A stretch of 64,000 nucleotides of DNA from Nocardia amamiensis NBRC 102102 (GCF_001612745.1 NZ_BDBA01000021.1:1-64000), one strand, 5' to 3'; counted from the stretch's first letter, positions 16,306 to 25,303 are shown. The notes: generated from the sequence alone by a model not told the origin. Made by a program: numbers and translations.

Positions 16306-18551
16306 CCACATCCACCACACCAGCGGCCACCGGAGCATGGCACAAGACCGCCTGCATCCTCTGCGAGAACAACTGCGGACTGCTCATCCAGCTCGACGAC
16401 CGCCGCTTCGCCAAGATCCGCGGCGACAAAGACCACGTCGCCTCCGCCGGCTACACCTGCAACAAAGCACTGCGCCTCGACCACTACCAGAACGGCGGAA
16501 CCAGACTCACCGCCCCGCTGCGCCGCGAACCCGACGGCAGCTTCACCGAAATCGACTGGAACACCGCGATTTCCGAAGTCGCCGCACGGCTGACCGAAAT
16601 CAAGGACAGCTACGGCGGCGACAAGATCTTCTACTACGGCGGCGGGGGACAGGGCAACCACCTCGGCGGCGCCTACAGCACCGCCCTGCGCCGCGCCCTC
16701 GGCAGCCGCTACCGCTCCAGCGCCCTGGCCCAAGAGAAGACCGGCGAAGGCTGGGTCGACGCCCACCTCACCGGCGGACACACCACCGGCGACTTCGAAC
16801 ACGCCGAAGTCTCGATCTTCATAGGCAAAAACCCCTGGCAGTCACACGGCGTCCCACGCGCACGCACCGTCCTGCAACAGATCGCCAAAGATCCCGCCCG
16901 CACCATGATCGTCCTCGACCCGGTGCGCACCGAAACCGCCGACCTCGCCGACATCCACCTCCAGGTGCGCCCCGGCACCGACGCCTGGTGCCTGGCCGCC
17001 CTGCTCGCCGTCCTCGTCCAAGACGACCTCGCCGACCACACCTTCCTCACCGAGCACACCACCGGATCCGGCACCGTCCTCGCCGACCTCACCCACATCG
17101 ACGTCGCCGCCTACGCGGACATCTGCGGCATCCCCGAGCACCTGCTGCGCAGCACCGCCCACCGCATCGGCACCGCCACCAGCGTCGCCACCTACGAAGA
17201 CCTCGGCGTCCAGCAGAGCCCCAACAGCACCCTCATCTCCTACCTGAACAAACTGCTGTGGCTGCTCACCGGCAACTTCGCCAAACCCGGCGGCATGCAA
17301 CCCCATTCGTGGATGGCGCCACTGGCCGGTTACAGCCGCCAGGTCAAACGCAGCCCGGTCACCGGCGCACCACTTTTCGGCGGCATGCTGCCGTGCAACA
17401 GCATCGCCGAAGAGATCCGCACCGACCACCCCGACCGGTTCCGCGCCATGATCATCGAGTCCGCCAACCCAGCGCATTCGCTGGCCGACTCGGCCGCCTT
17501 CCGCGACGCACTGGACGCACTCGACCTGGTCGTCGTCATCGACGTCGCACTCACCGAAACCGCCCGCCACGCCGACTACGTGCTGCCCGCGGCCAGCCAA
17601 TTCGAGAAATGGGAAGCCACCTTCTTCAACCTCGAATTCCCGCACAACACCTTCCACCTGCGCGCCCCGGTCCTGGACCCGCTGCCGGGCACCCTGCCCG
17701 AACCGGAGATCTACGCCCGGCTGCTGCGCGAACTCGGCGCCGTCGGCCGCGGCAAACTCGGCCTGCTGCGCGCCGCGGCGAAACTCGGACGACGCCCCTA
17801 CGCCTTGGCCTTCGCGGCACTGCTGGCCATCGACAAATCCCTCGGCGGCCTGGCCCCCTACGTGCTGTACGAAACCCTCGGCCCGACCCTGCCCGATGAC
17901 GCCCGCTCCGCCGCCGTGCTGTGGGCGCTGACCCAACGCGTCGCCAAGGTCTATCCGGCGGCGATGCGCCGCGCCGGGCACCGCGACGCCGACGCCTTGT
18001 TCGACGCCATCCTCACCAGCCGATCCGGAGTCACCTTCACCATCGACGACTACACCGACGCCTGGGACTACCTGCCACACCCCGACAAACGCATCCCCCT
18101 GGCCATCCCCGAACTCCTGCACGCCCTGCGCGAACTCACCGCCACACCCGCCACCCACACCAGCGCGGAATTCCCGTTCGTTCTCTCCGCGGGGGAGCGC
18201 CGTTCCTTCACCGCCAACACCATCTTCCGCGACAACACCTGGCGCCGCCGCGACCCCGAAGGCGCACTGCGCCTCAACCCCGACGACGCCACCCGCCTCG
18301 GCCTCACCACCGGCGACCGCGCCCGCATCACCACCCGCCGCGGCAACGCCGTCGCCGCCGTCGAAATCACCGACCGCATGCAACCCGGCCACGCCTCCCT
18401 GCCCAACGGACTCGGCCTCGACCTACCCGCCGGCGACCGCACCCAGCGCGTCGGCGTCGCCGCCAACGAACTCACCGACCTCACCTGGCGAGACGCCATC
18501 GCGGGCACCCCCTGGCACAAACACGTCCCCGCACGCATCGAACCTGCCTGA
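16302..18551 (+). CDS. Molybdopterin-dependent oxidoreductase (formate dehydrogenase/DMSO reductase superfamily)
   Basis: A 749-aa member of the Mo-bisPGD family. The N-terminal [4Fe-4S] motif is C18-x2-C21-x3-C25-x27-C53. Molybdopterin domains follow, with NPAHSLADSAAF and HADYVLPAASQFEKWEA, and the C-terminal dinucleotide-binding domain (LRLNPDDATRLGLTTGDRA; HASLPNGLGLDLP) closes the protein. There is no Tat signal, so it is cytoplasmic, and no electron-transfer subunit is adjacent. It lies under the TetR operator with the enoyl-CoA hydratase. A second enzyme of this family is encoded at 21101-23314. The substrate cannot be told from sequence; formate or nitrate is only a guess. Confidence 0.9.
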   Translation: MTTSTTPAATGAWHKTACILCENNCGLLIQLDDRRFAKIRGDKDHVASAGYTCNKALRLDHYQNGGTRLTAPLRREPDGSFTEIDWNTAISEVAARLTEIKDSYGGDKIFYYGGGGQGNHLGGAYSTALRRALGSRYRSSALAQEKTGEGWVDAHLTGGHTTGDFEHAEVSIFIGKNPWQSHGVPRARTVLQQIAKDPARTMIVLDPVRTETADLADIHLQVRPGTDAWCLAALLAVLVQDDLADHTFLTEHTTGSGTVLADLTHIDVAAYADICGIPEHLLRSTAHRIGTATSVATYEDLGVQQSPNSTLISYLNKLLWLLTGNFAKPGGMQPHSWMAPLAGYSRQVKRSPVTGAPLFGGMLPCNSIAEEIRTDHPDRFRAMIIESANPAHSLADSAAFRDALDALDLVVVIDVALTETARHADYVLPAASQFEKWEATFFNLEFPHNTFHLRAPVLDPLPGTLPEPEIYARLLRELGAVGRGKLGLLRAAAKLGRRPYALAFAALLAIDKSLGGLAPYVLYETLGPTLPDDARSAAVLWALTQRVAKVYPAAMRRAGHRDADALFDAILTSRSGVTFTIDDYTDAWDYLPHPDKRIPLAIPELLHALRELTATPATHTSAEFPFVLSAGERRSFTANTIFRDNTWRRRDPEGALRLNPDDATRLGLTTGDRARITTRRGNAVAAVEITDRMQPGHASLPNGLGLDLPAGDRTQRVGVAANELTDLTWRDAIAGTPWHKHVPARIEPA

Positions 18552-18616
18552 CCCCGTGCCCATAGCCCGAACCGTCCCACCAAACAGCCGACATGCCGGG
18601 TTCTGTTTCGTAGATA

Positions 18617-18654
18617 TCGCACACGGGTTGTGTCCCAACAAGTGTCGTGTGCGA
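18617..18654. repeat. 9-bp inverted repeat with structured loop
   Basis: TCGCACACG and CGTGTGCGA flank 20 bases that contain a smaller GTTG/CAAC hairpin, so the RNA could form a two-level stem. There is no T-run, which argues against an intrinsic terminator. It may be an operator or a leader structure. Confidence 0.45.
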
Positions 18655-18793
18655 ACTGCCGGCTTCCGGAAGAGCCATGGCGTGGCCGACGGCGGCACTC
18701 GAATGACCGTTTCGGACCTTAGCGAATGGTCAGCGAGACAGCTGCCCCGCGCTCGATGCGGCGACGCCCGAGCCGACCTTGCCGAAGAGGTGA

Positions 18794-18813
18794 AAAGGAG
18801 TATGTTCTCCTTT
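18794..18813. promoter_or_regulatory. 7-bp inverted repeat upstream of the flavin monooxygenase
   Basis: AAAGGAG-TATGTT-CTCCTTT, perfect, about 100 bp before the monooxygenase start. No T-run follows. It is a candidate operator for an unlinked regulator; no regulator gene is adjacent. Confidence 0.4.
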
Positions 18814-18914
18814 CCGCTCTCAACTTATAGCGCACCGGGGGGCTTGCGGCAAGAACCGGGTTGTGCCGCATACTCGTCGGCCGAAGCTAGAACGTGCGGA
18901 AATGGGAGTAACGA

Positions 18915-20438
18915 GTGACGGACATCGACGTGATCATCGTGGGCGCGGGCCCCACCGGCCTGATGCTGGCCGGTGAACTGCGCCTGGCCGGAGTGCGCCC
19001 GCTGGTACTGGAACGGCAGCCGCAACCGCGAGACACCCCGAAGGCCAGCGGGCTCGGCGGGCGGATCCTGCACTTGCTGCGCTATCGAGGCATTCTGGAC
19101 CGATTCGAGGCAGCCAGCAGCGACCCGAACCTGGCTCCCCGATTTCCGTTCGGCAATATGTATTTGGACTTCACGCACCTGGCAGATCCCCCGATGCGGG
19201 CGTTGCCGCTCCCGCAACGGGAAATCGAGCGACTGCTCGACGAACGCGCCCGCGAACTCGGCGCCGAGATCCGTCGCGGACATGAGGTGGTCAGGGTGAG
19301 CCAGGACGACGCCACGGTGACCGCGGACGTGCGCGGGCCGGACGGGCCGTACCGGGTGACCGCCCGATACCTGGTGGGCTGCGACGGCGGACGCAGCCGG
19401 GTCCGCGATATGGCCGGTATAGCGTTCCCCGGCACCACACATCCAGAGGTCAACAGGTTTGGCCAGGTCACCGTGCACGATTCGGTCACCGTGCTCGACA
19501 ACGGCGACATCGACGTCCCCGGGCTGGGCAGGATCCATGCGGGTTTCACGCGGACAGACCGCGGTGTCTTCGCGTTCGCGGTCAGCTCCGGGGTTATGTC
19601 CCTCCAAACCACCGAAGACGAGTCCACCGACTATGACGATGACGAGCCGCTGACCCTGACCGAGCTCGGAGACAGTGCTCGCCGCGTGCTCGGGGCGAAT
19701 CTCCCCTTGGGAGAACCGACTCGGCTGACCCGCTACACCTTCAAGGATCGGCAGGCCGAACAATATCGCGACGGGCGAATCCTGCTGGCCGGCGATGCGG
19801 CCCACCTGTTCCCCGCCACAGGTACCGCGCTCAATGTCGGCATGCTCGACACGGTCAACCTTGCCTGGAAGCTCGGCGCCGACATCCACGGCTGGGCGCC
19901 GACCGGCCTGCTGGACACGTATCACGGCGAACGCCACCTTGCCGGTGCACGAGCGCAGCTACAGACCCGAGCACAAGTGGCACTGCGGCGCGGACACGAC
20001 CCAGCCGCCGAAGCGCTTCGGCAGGTCTTCCAGGAACTGGTCGTCGACGAGCCGGCATTGCGCCGCATGGGAGCCCTGGTCGGCCACACCGACATTCGCT
20101 ATCGGATGCCGGGCTCCGACCACCACGCCTTGGCCGGCACCTTCGCACCCGACCTCACCTTGCACACCGACCAGGGCATCACCAGTGTCGCCGAACTCAT
20201 GCAGACCGCACGGCCCGTCCTGCTCGACCTCGCCGACCGCCCCGGCCTCCGCGAGATCGCCCGAGACTGGCAGCACCGGATAGACATCCGCACCGCCAAG
20301 ACCGATAACCGACCAGCCGACGCCCTACTGATCCGCCCGGACGCCCACATCGCCTGGGCCGCAAGGATCGACGAACCCGCCGATGCCGCCTCGCTCGCGC
20401 TGCGCGAAGCGCTCTCGTCCTGGTTCGGCGCACCCTGA
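18915..20438 (+). CDS. FAD-dependent aromatic monooxygenase (RIFMO/PheA/TfdB type)
   Basis: A 507-aa group A flavoprotein monooxygenase. The ADP-binding GAGPTG is at 10-15, the DG motif is ARYLVGCDGGRSRVR, and the FAD ribityl-binding GDAAHLFPATG has G293-D294. The C-terminal thioredoxin-like region ends with LLIRPDAHIAWAAR. It resembles the rifampicin monooxygenase of Nocardia and related polyketide hydroxylases. The start is a GTG. It is alone in its unit, between two molybdopterin oxidoreductase genes. Whether it attacks an antibiotic or a metabolite cannot be decided here. Confidence 0.9.
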   Translation: MTDIDVIIVGAGPTGLMLAGELRLAGVRPLVLERQPQPRDTPKASGLGGRILHLLRYRGILDRFEAASSDPNLAPRFPFGNMYLDFTHLADPPMRALPLPQREIERLLDERARELGAEIRRGHEVVRVSQDDATVTADVRGPDGPYRVTARYLVGCDGGRSRVRDMAGIAFPGTTHPEVNRFGQVTVHDSVTVLDNGDIDVPGLGRIHAGFTRTDRGVFAFAVSSGVMSLQTTEDESTDYDDDEPLTLTELGDSARRVLGANLPLGEPTRLTRYTFKDRQAEQYRDGRILLAGDAAHLFPATGTALNVGMLDTVNLAWKLGADIHGWAPTGLLDTYHGERHLAGARAQLQTRAQVALRRGHDPAAEALRQVFQELVVDEPALRRMGALVGHTDIRYRMPGSDHHALAGTFAPDLTLHTDQGITSVAELMQTARPVLLDLADRPGLREIARDWQHRIDIRTAKTDNRPADALLIRPDAHIAWAARIDEPADAASLALREALSSWFGAP

Positions 20439-20540
20439 AACGACAGTGCCAATAATCGATCGGCCTTCTGATCGGCCGACCGAACATCGCCAGGCACTCC
20501 TCGCGTCGGCTGCAATTTCGACCCGCTAGATCCTGCCGAG

Positions 20541-20581
20541 TTGCCGATTACAAGACATCTGCGACGCCTTGTAATCGGCAA
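20541..20581. repeat. Perfect 14-bp inverted repeat
   Basis: TTGCCGATTACAAG (20541-20554) and CTTGTAATCGGCAA (20568-20581) flank a 13-base loop. It lies about 100 bp after the monooxygenase and about 100 bp before the next gene. The arms are AT-richer than the surroundings. There is no U-tract, so it is a weak terminator candidate, an operator or a relic of a mobile element. A smaller hairpin (TCGGCC/GGCCGA, 20460-20479) precedes it. Confidence 0.6.
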
Positions 20582-20678
20582 CGCAGGACGTTCGCGCCGA
20601 GGAAGTCAGAATGCGTGTGCACAGAGGTGGTGAGCATTTGCTGTCCCGCACCACCGCGACCGGCTCTACAGTCATCGC

Positions 20679-21065
20679 ATGGCATTCCAGCTCGAACTGC
20701 AACCCGCCCCACCGTTGCGGTTGACCCCGGAGTGCCTGGTGCACACCGGAACCGCGCGACTGTTCGTCACCGGCATGCTCGTCCAGACCTCCGGCGCACC
20801 ACCAGAACCATTCGGCTTCTTCCTCCCCGACGCCGCCGCCCTCCCCGACGACACGCCCGAACCACAGATCTGGGCCGAAGCATTCCTGATGACCGCGGTC
20901 GCCACATCGACCTCGGGCACCTTCCCGTTCGGGTTGGCACACGTCGAAGCCGGCTACCTGCCCGACCCACGCGACGGTACACACCGCTGGCTGCATATCG
21001 GCGGAGCAGCCCATATCGGCAGGGAACTGCGCATCGGCTACCGGGTCACGGTCCAGACGCGCTGA
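20679..21065 (+). CDS. Hypothetical protein, 128 aa
   Basis: A small soluble protein I do not recognise. It is beta-rich with alternating hydrophobic residues (TARLFVTGMLVQTSG; EAFLMTAVATSTSGTFPFG; RELRIGYRVTVQTR) and no Cys-based metal site, signal peptide or membrane segment. The ATG follows the 14-bp inverted repeat by about 100 bp. It converges with the molybdopterin oxidoreductase gene 35 bp away. The composition and clean frame support a real gene. Confidence 0.65.
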   Translation: MAFQLELQPAPPLRLTPECLVHTGTARLFVTGMLVQTSGAPPEPFGFFLPDAAALPDDTPEPQIWAEAFLMTAVATSTSGTFPFGLAHVEAGYLPDPRDGTHRWLHIGGAAHIGRELRIGYRVTVQTR

Positions 21066-21100
21066 AACCGGCACCGCCAGCACGACCGCGCCAGGACACG

Positions 21101-23314
21101 TCAGGCAGTCGGCGCGGGCTCCCGCCCGCTCACCTGGTCGCGCCCATCCGACGCGACGGACGCACGCGTCACCACCACCCACGTGTTGTTCACCGCCGCG
21201 GCCCCCGAGAACATGTCCGTCAATGCCGGATCATGCAACAGGTTCACATTCGCCCCCGGCAGCGCCGCCGCCACCGTCCAGCCGACACCCGGCTCCTGAT
21301 GCCCCCATCCATGCGGAATCGCCACCGTGCCGACGCGAATATCGTCACTGACCTCCAACGACACCACGATCGAGCCGGTCCGCGAACGCACCGTCACCCG
21401 CTCGCCATCACTCAACCCGCGCGCGGCCGCGTCCTGCGGATGCATCAGCGCCGTACAGCGATCCCGCCCCTTCACCATCGCAGGCACATTGTGCAGCCAC
21501 GAATTGTTGCTGCGCAGATGACGGCGGCCGATCAACTTCAAATCGAAGCCCTCCGCCGGCGTGGTCAACGCCTTCCCCGCCCGCGCATCCGCCAGCACCG
21601 TACGCGCGGCAGCCACGAAATCCTCCGGCGCCAAACACACCTTCCGATCCTTCGTGCCGATCAGCGACCGCAACCGAGGCCGCAGCGGCCCCAGATCGAT
21701 CCCCCCAGCCGCCGCACGCGCCTTACCCACTGTCAGCCCCTTGCGACCACGCCGCAACACCCCATACGGGCCCATCGCCACCCCCGCCGCGGCCACCCGC
21801 ACCGGACTGATCCGATCGAACAACCCATTCAGCACCCGCCCGGTGAACCGGCGCGCGGGCAACGGCACCACTTCGGTGATCAACCGCGCCATGATCTGCC
21901 AATCGTCCAACCCGTCCGCGGGCGGCTCGAACACCCGCGCGTCGAAACGAAGGTTGTTGCGCACACTGAACAACGGGAACAGGAGGCTGACGTCCTCCCG
22001 CTCCAACGGCGAAATCGGCGGCAAAATGATGTCGGCGTGCCGCGTCGTCTCGGTGACGTACATGTCCACCGCCACATAGAAATCCAGCGAATCCAGCGCC
22101 GCACCCAACCGGCCGCGCTGCGGCGTCGACAACACCGGATTGCCCGCATACGTGATCATCGCCCGGATCCGCCCCGGGCCCTCGGTCAGGATCTCGGGCG
22201 CCAACGCCGCCACCGGCAACTCCGAACGGAACGACTTGTAGGTCCCGGAGCTATCCGTCCACGCCCCGTACCCCATCGGCAGATACTTCGCATATCGCGC
22301 CGCGTCGACCGGCGGCGTCCCGAACATCTGCCCGCCCGGCCGATCCAGATTCCCTGTCACCGCGTTGATCGTGTTCACCAACCAATGCGTCAGGGTCCCC
22401 GTCACCTGCTGACACACCCCGATCCGCGCGTACAGCACCGCCGACGCCGCCGCCGCGTGCTCCCGGGCCAGCTCACGAATCGTCTCCGCATCCACACCCG
22501 CGTGCGGCGCCATCCGCTCCGGCTCCGCCTCGACCACCAGCGCACGCAACTGCTCCCACCCGTTGCTCGCCGCGCGAACAGCCTTCTCGTCGCATAGCTC
22601 CTCGACGACCAGCACATGCAGCATCGCCAGCAGCAGATACACGTCACCACCCGGGCACACCGCGACATGCTGATCGGCCAACCGCGCCGTCTCCGTGCGC
22701 CGCGGGTCGATCACCACCACCTTCCCACCGCGCCGGCGCACCTCCCGAATCCGCTGCTTCGCATTCGGCATCGTGGTGATCGACCCATTGGACACCGCCG
22801 GATTCGCCCCCAGGATCACCAGCCGATCGGTCCGATCGATATCGGTCACCGGCATCAGCACATTCGAACCGAACATCCGCCAAGCCACGAACTCCTGCGG
22901 GAACTGATCGATCGACGACGCCGAAAAGAAGTTCCTCGTCAACAACGCCGCACGCAACATCACCGCATACAGCACCGACGAACTGTGCGCCGCCGGGTTG
23001 CCCAGATACATACCGATCGCACTGTTCCCGTACGCCCGGCGCACCTCGCGCAGCCGCCGCCCGATCTCCTGGAACGCCTCGTCCCAACCGATCGGCTCGA
23101 ACGACGAACCCACCCGCCGCATCGGAGTACGCAACCGATCCGGGTCGTGATGCAACCCGCCCATCGCCGTCGCCTTGGGGCAGATGTATCCCTTCGACAG
23201 CACGTCCTCCGGATTCCCCTCGATCCGCGTCACCTGGTCACCCTCGACCGTGACCAGGATTCCGCAGTGCGCCTCACATAGGGTGCATTGCCGGGCAATG
23301 GTGCTAGCACTCAT
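21101..23314 (-). CDS. Molybdopterin-dependent oxidoreductase (second copy in the window)
   Basis: A 737-aa Mo-bisPGD family enzyme. Its [4Fe-4S] motif is C10-x2-C13-x3-C17-x27-C45, with the same spacing as the enzyme at 16302. DRLVILGANPAVSNG, RHADIILPPISPLER and the C-terminal DAAARGLSDGERVTVRSR block mark the usual domains. The ATG at 23314 follows AGAAGG. There is no Tat signal. The two enzymes are clearly diverged paralogues rather than a recent duplication. No Fe-S or membrane partner subunit is nearby. The substrate is unknown. Confidence 0.9.
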   Translation of the reverse strand: MSASTIARQCTLCEAHCGILVTVEGDQVTRIEGNPEDVLSKGYICPKATAMGGLHHDPDRLRTPMRRVGSSFEPIGWDEAFQEIGRRLREVRRAYGNSAIGMYLGNPAAHSSSVLYAVMLRAALLTRNFFSASSIDQFPQEFVAWRMFGSNVLMPVTDIDRTDRLVILGANPAVSNGSITTMPNAKQRIREVRRRGGKVVVIDPRRTETARLADQHVAVCPGGDVYLLLAMLHVLVVEELCDEKAVRAASNGWEQLRALVVEAEPERMAPHAGVDAETIRELAREHAAAASAVLYARIGVCQQVTGTLTHWLVNTINAVTGNLDRPGGQMFGTPPVDAARYAKYLPMGYGAWTDSSGTYKSFRSELPVAALAPEILTEGPGRIRAMITYAGNPVLSTPQRGRLGAALDSLDFYVAVDMYVTETTRHADIILPPISPLEREDVSLLFPLFSVRNNLRFDARVFEPPADGLDDWQIMARLITEVVPLPARRFTGRVLNGLFDRISPVRVAAAGVAMGPYGVLRRGRKGLTVGKARAAAGGIDLGPLRPRLRSLIGTKDRKVCLAPEDFVAAARTVLADARAGKALTTPAEGFDLKLIGRRHLRSNNSWLHNVPAMVKGRDRCTALMHPQDAAARGLSDGERVTVRSRTGSIVVSLEVSDDIRVGTVAIPHGWGHQEPGVGWTVAAALPGANVNLLHDPALTDMFSGAAAVNNTWVVVTRASVASDGRDQVSGREPAPTA

Positions 23315-23339
23315 GGATTCCACCTTCTGCCGGATCGCT

Positions 23340-23360
23340 GCCCCCAGGCTAACCGGGGGC
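23340..23360 (-). terminator. GC-rich hairpin between YczE-type and molybdoenzyme genes
   Basis: GCCCCC/GGGGGC with an inner GG/CC pair around a CTAA loop. It lies in the 65-bp gap between two minus-strand genes. It has no U-tract, so it may only attenuate read-through. Confidence 0.4.
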
Positions 23361-23379
23361 CGCCGCTCCGTACAGGGCT

Positions 23380-24045
23380 CTATGTTGCGTGGGCGACTGC
23401 CTCCACCTTCGGCGGTGCGAATCCGGGTAAGAACCGATTCGCCGTGGGAATCATCAGCTGAATCAGCGGGCCGATCCCGAACGCGTACACCACGGTTCCG
23501 ATACCGACGCTGCCGCCGAGCACCCACCCGATCGCCAACACCGTCACCTCGATCGCCGTACGCACCACCCACACCGATTCACCGGTCCGCCGAACCAGTC
23601 CGGTCATCAGCCCATCGCGCGGTCCAGGACCCATACCGGCCCCGATATACAACACACTCGCCACCGCGTTCAGCACCACCGCGATACCCATCGCACCCAC
23701 CCGGACCACGAGCGAATCCCACGACGGTAACCACGCCAGCCCCGCATCCACCGACACCGCGATCACCACCACATTGCTCACCGTGCCGAGACCGGGCAAC
23801 TGCCGCAACGGAATCCACGCCAGCAGCACCACCACGCCCGTAATCGCCGTCACCGCACCGAAACTGATCGGCACATGACCGGCGACTCCCTGATGGAACA
23901 CATCCCACGGATCCAGCCCCAGCCCCGCCCGCACCATCACCGCCATCGAGAACCCGTACAACCACAACCCGACGTACAACGCGACCAACCGACGAACCAG
24001 CACCGCCCAAGCCTGCCCGCAACTGGACCCGGCAACCAGAGCCAC
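23380..24045 (-). CDS. YczE/YyaS/YitT-type integral membrane protein
   Basis: A 221-aa membrane protein with five or six hydrophobic helices. Motifs such as LGLDPWDVFHQG near the first loop and GMGPGPRDGLMTGL are characteristic of the YczE/YitT family. The start is a GTG. In Bacillus YczE is linked to surfactin synthesis, but a biochemical role is not established. It precedes the second molybdopterin oxidoreductase in the same direction, separated by a GC-rich hairpin. Confidence 0.85.
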   Translation of the reverse strand: MALVAGSSCGQAWAVLVRRLVALYVGLWLYGFSMAVMVRAGLGLDPWDVFHQGVAGHVPISFGAVTAITGVVVLLAWIPLRQLPGLGTVSNVVVIAVSVDAGLAWLPSWDSLVVRVGAMGIAVVLNAVASVLYIGAGMGPGPRDGLMTGLVRRTGESVWVVRTAIEVTVLAIGWVLGGSVGIGTVVYAFGIGPLIQLMIPTANRFLPGFAPPKVEAVAHAT

Positions 24046-24260
24046 TCACCAATCACTGGACTGTAAAACAGAATCCACCGAACATCGCCACCACAGTGAG
24101 CAGCACCACCCATTTCATCACTGTGACGTTTTCCATGCGACCAGTTGGAGGGCCAGGGGAGAGGTGTCTAGCGAATTCACAATACTCAGCCACGTTCCCA
24201 AGACCGTCGAGAATCGCCAACTGCCAGCAACTGATCCAAGGTGACGCCCGTCGACTCGTC

Positions 24261-24761
24261 TCACGCCGAGCGGCGCGTTCGATGCTCGGCGACATGCACC
24301 CGATTCGAGCAGCGCGTCGAGCAGAACCGGCGCCGCCCGTTGCGGGAGGTGTCGATGAACACCAGTCCGCAGCCGGCACGGGCGCAGCGTCCGATACGGT
24401 TCGGATCCTCGCAGAACAGCTCCGCCAGCCCCGCCGCGGTGTACGCCTTCACCCGTTCATCCATCGGCGCATCCTCACGCGCGTAGTGCAGGTGCGGCTT
24501 TCGTCCGTCGTGCGTGGAGATATACGGCTGACTGGTGGTCTCCGCCAGCAGCGCGTTGAGCAATTCCACACTGGGGCTAGTGAAGACCTCGTCGAGTCTG
24601 GCTATCCACCGGCGCAGTCCGGCGAGCCGGCGGGCATTCAACGACCCGAGCGGCTTGTACCCGGATTCGTCCAACAGCCGGATCAAATCCTGCTCCGGCT
24701 CCGCGTTCACCAGCCGGGCCGCCAACTCGGCCGCCGCTCCGCCGTAAGGGTTGAAATGCAC
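24261..24761 (-). CDS. CGNR zinc-finger domain regulator (ABATE type)
   Basis: A 166-aa protein. The C-terminal CGNR-type treble-clef finger is CARAGCGLVFIDTSRNG followed by RRFCSTRCSNR; the Cys residues and the SNRVHVAEHR tail fit a DNA-binding stress regulator. The N-terminal part is the helical ABATE-like region that probably binds a ligand. The start is a GTG at 24761, only 25 bp from the divergent small zinc-ribbon gene, so the two probably share a promoter region. The target is unknown. Confidence 0.85.
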   Translation of the reverse strand: MHFNPYGGAAAELAARLVNAEPEQDLIRLLDESGYKPLGSLNARRLAGLRRWIARLDEVFTSPSVELLNALLAETTSQPYISTHDGRKPHLHYAREDAPMDERVKAYTAAGLAELFCEDPNRIGRCARAGCGLVFIDTSRNGRRRFCSTRCSNRVHVAEHRTRRSA

Positions 24762-24786
24762 AAAGCCATTACATCAGGCTGGAACC

Positions 24787-24966
24787 ATGATCGCTACCTG
24801 CCCCGCCTGCGCCTGGCCCGCACCCGTCCCGATCTCCGCACACGGCCCCGTGCGCTACCTGCGCTGCGTCTGCGGCCAATGGCTGATCAGCGAATACGGC
24901 ACAGTCGTCGCCACCGCGGGACACAGCACACTCGGCGACGAAACAATGCCGTCCGGCGCGGCCTGA
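24787..24966 (+). CDS. Small zinc-ribbon protein, 59 aa
   Basis: A very small protein with two Cys-x2-Cys/Cys-x-Cys knuckles, TCPACAWP near the N-terminus and RCVCGQW after the first strand, so it probably binds one zinc. Similar miniproteins are common in actinobacteria. The ATG at 24787 is chosen; an upstream in-frame ATG overlaps the divergent gene. It is divergent from the CGNR regulator and may be controlled by it. The function is unknown. Confidence 0.7.
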   Translation: MIATCPACAWPAPVPISAHGPVRYLRCVCGQWLISEYGTVVATAGHSTLGDETMPSGAA

Positions 24967-25303
24967 ATAACCGAACATTCGCAAAATTCGCATCCGCAAA
25001 CGGTTTCCATTACCGCAAAGATCCTGCCACAAATGTGCGACCACAAACTCGACAACATGTCCGAAACGCGGCGGCACCCATCAGCCGGTCCGAGCGGCAG
25101 GGACCAACCGTGCAATGACCGCAGCACACACGGAAACGCGGCTCACAGGCCGCGCCGAATTACCGCCGATAATCGACATTATGTCAAGTTGAGGCGCCGA
25201 GGCGCTCTCCTGGTGGTGCGACTGGTCCGCGCAGGACGACGGGCGCCAGTCCACCTCACGGCTCGGGTGATCCGGGCGCACTCCGGAATTCCGGCCCTGC
25301 CGC
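24967..25303. other. Intergenic region after the zinc-ribbon gene
   Basis: These 337 bp are between convergent units. The first 100 bp are AT-richer than average, and a 12-bp palindrome CCGGAATTCCGG lies at 25283-25294 just beyond the end of the phosphoribulokinase gene. I see no gene and no clear terminator. Confidence 0.5.

Larger units (their letters stand above)
18552..18914. other. Intergenic region with two inverted repeats
   Basis: This gap of 363 bp before the flavin monooxygenase holds no convincing gene. An open frame across it has no family features and ends inside the monooxygenase start. It contains a 9-bp hairpin (18617-18654) and a 7-bp inverted repeat (18794-18813), both listed separately. 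Confidence 0.6.

Noticed and set aside
16842..18392. A 516-codon open frame antisense to the first molybdoenzyme
   Set aside because: Glycine/valine-rich low-complexity translation, the mirror of third-position GC in the real gene. No ribosome-binding site or motif.
18556..18918. A 120-codon frame before the flavin monooxygenase
   Set aside because: No ribosome-binding site, no recognisable motif, and it contains both inverted repeats. Regulatory leader DNA is the better reading.
20615..22597. A 660-codon plus-strand frame over the second molybdoenzyme
   Set aside because: Arg/His/Pro-rich shadow of the minus-strand gene; it also runs through the small gene at 20679 in another frame.
25283..25294. 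CCGGAATTCCGG as the terminator of the cbb operon
   Set aside because: A palindrome without a loop or U-tract is a poor terminator, and chance palindromes of this size are not rare.
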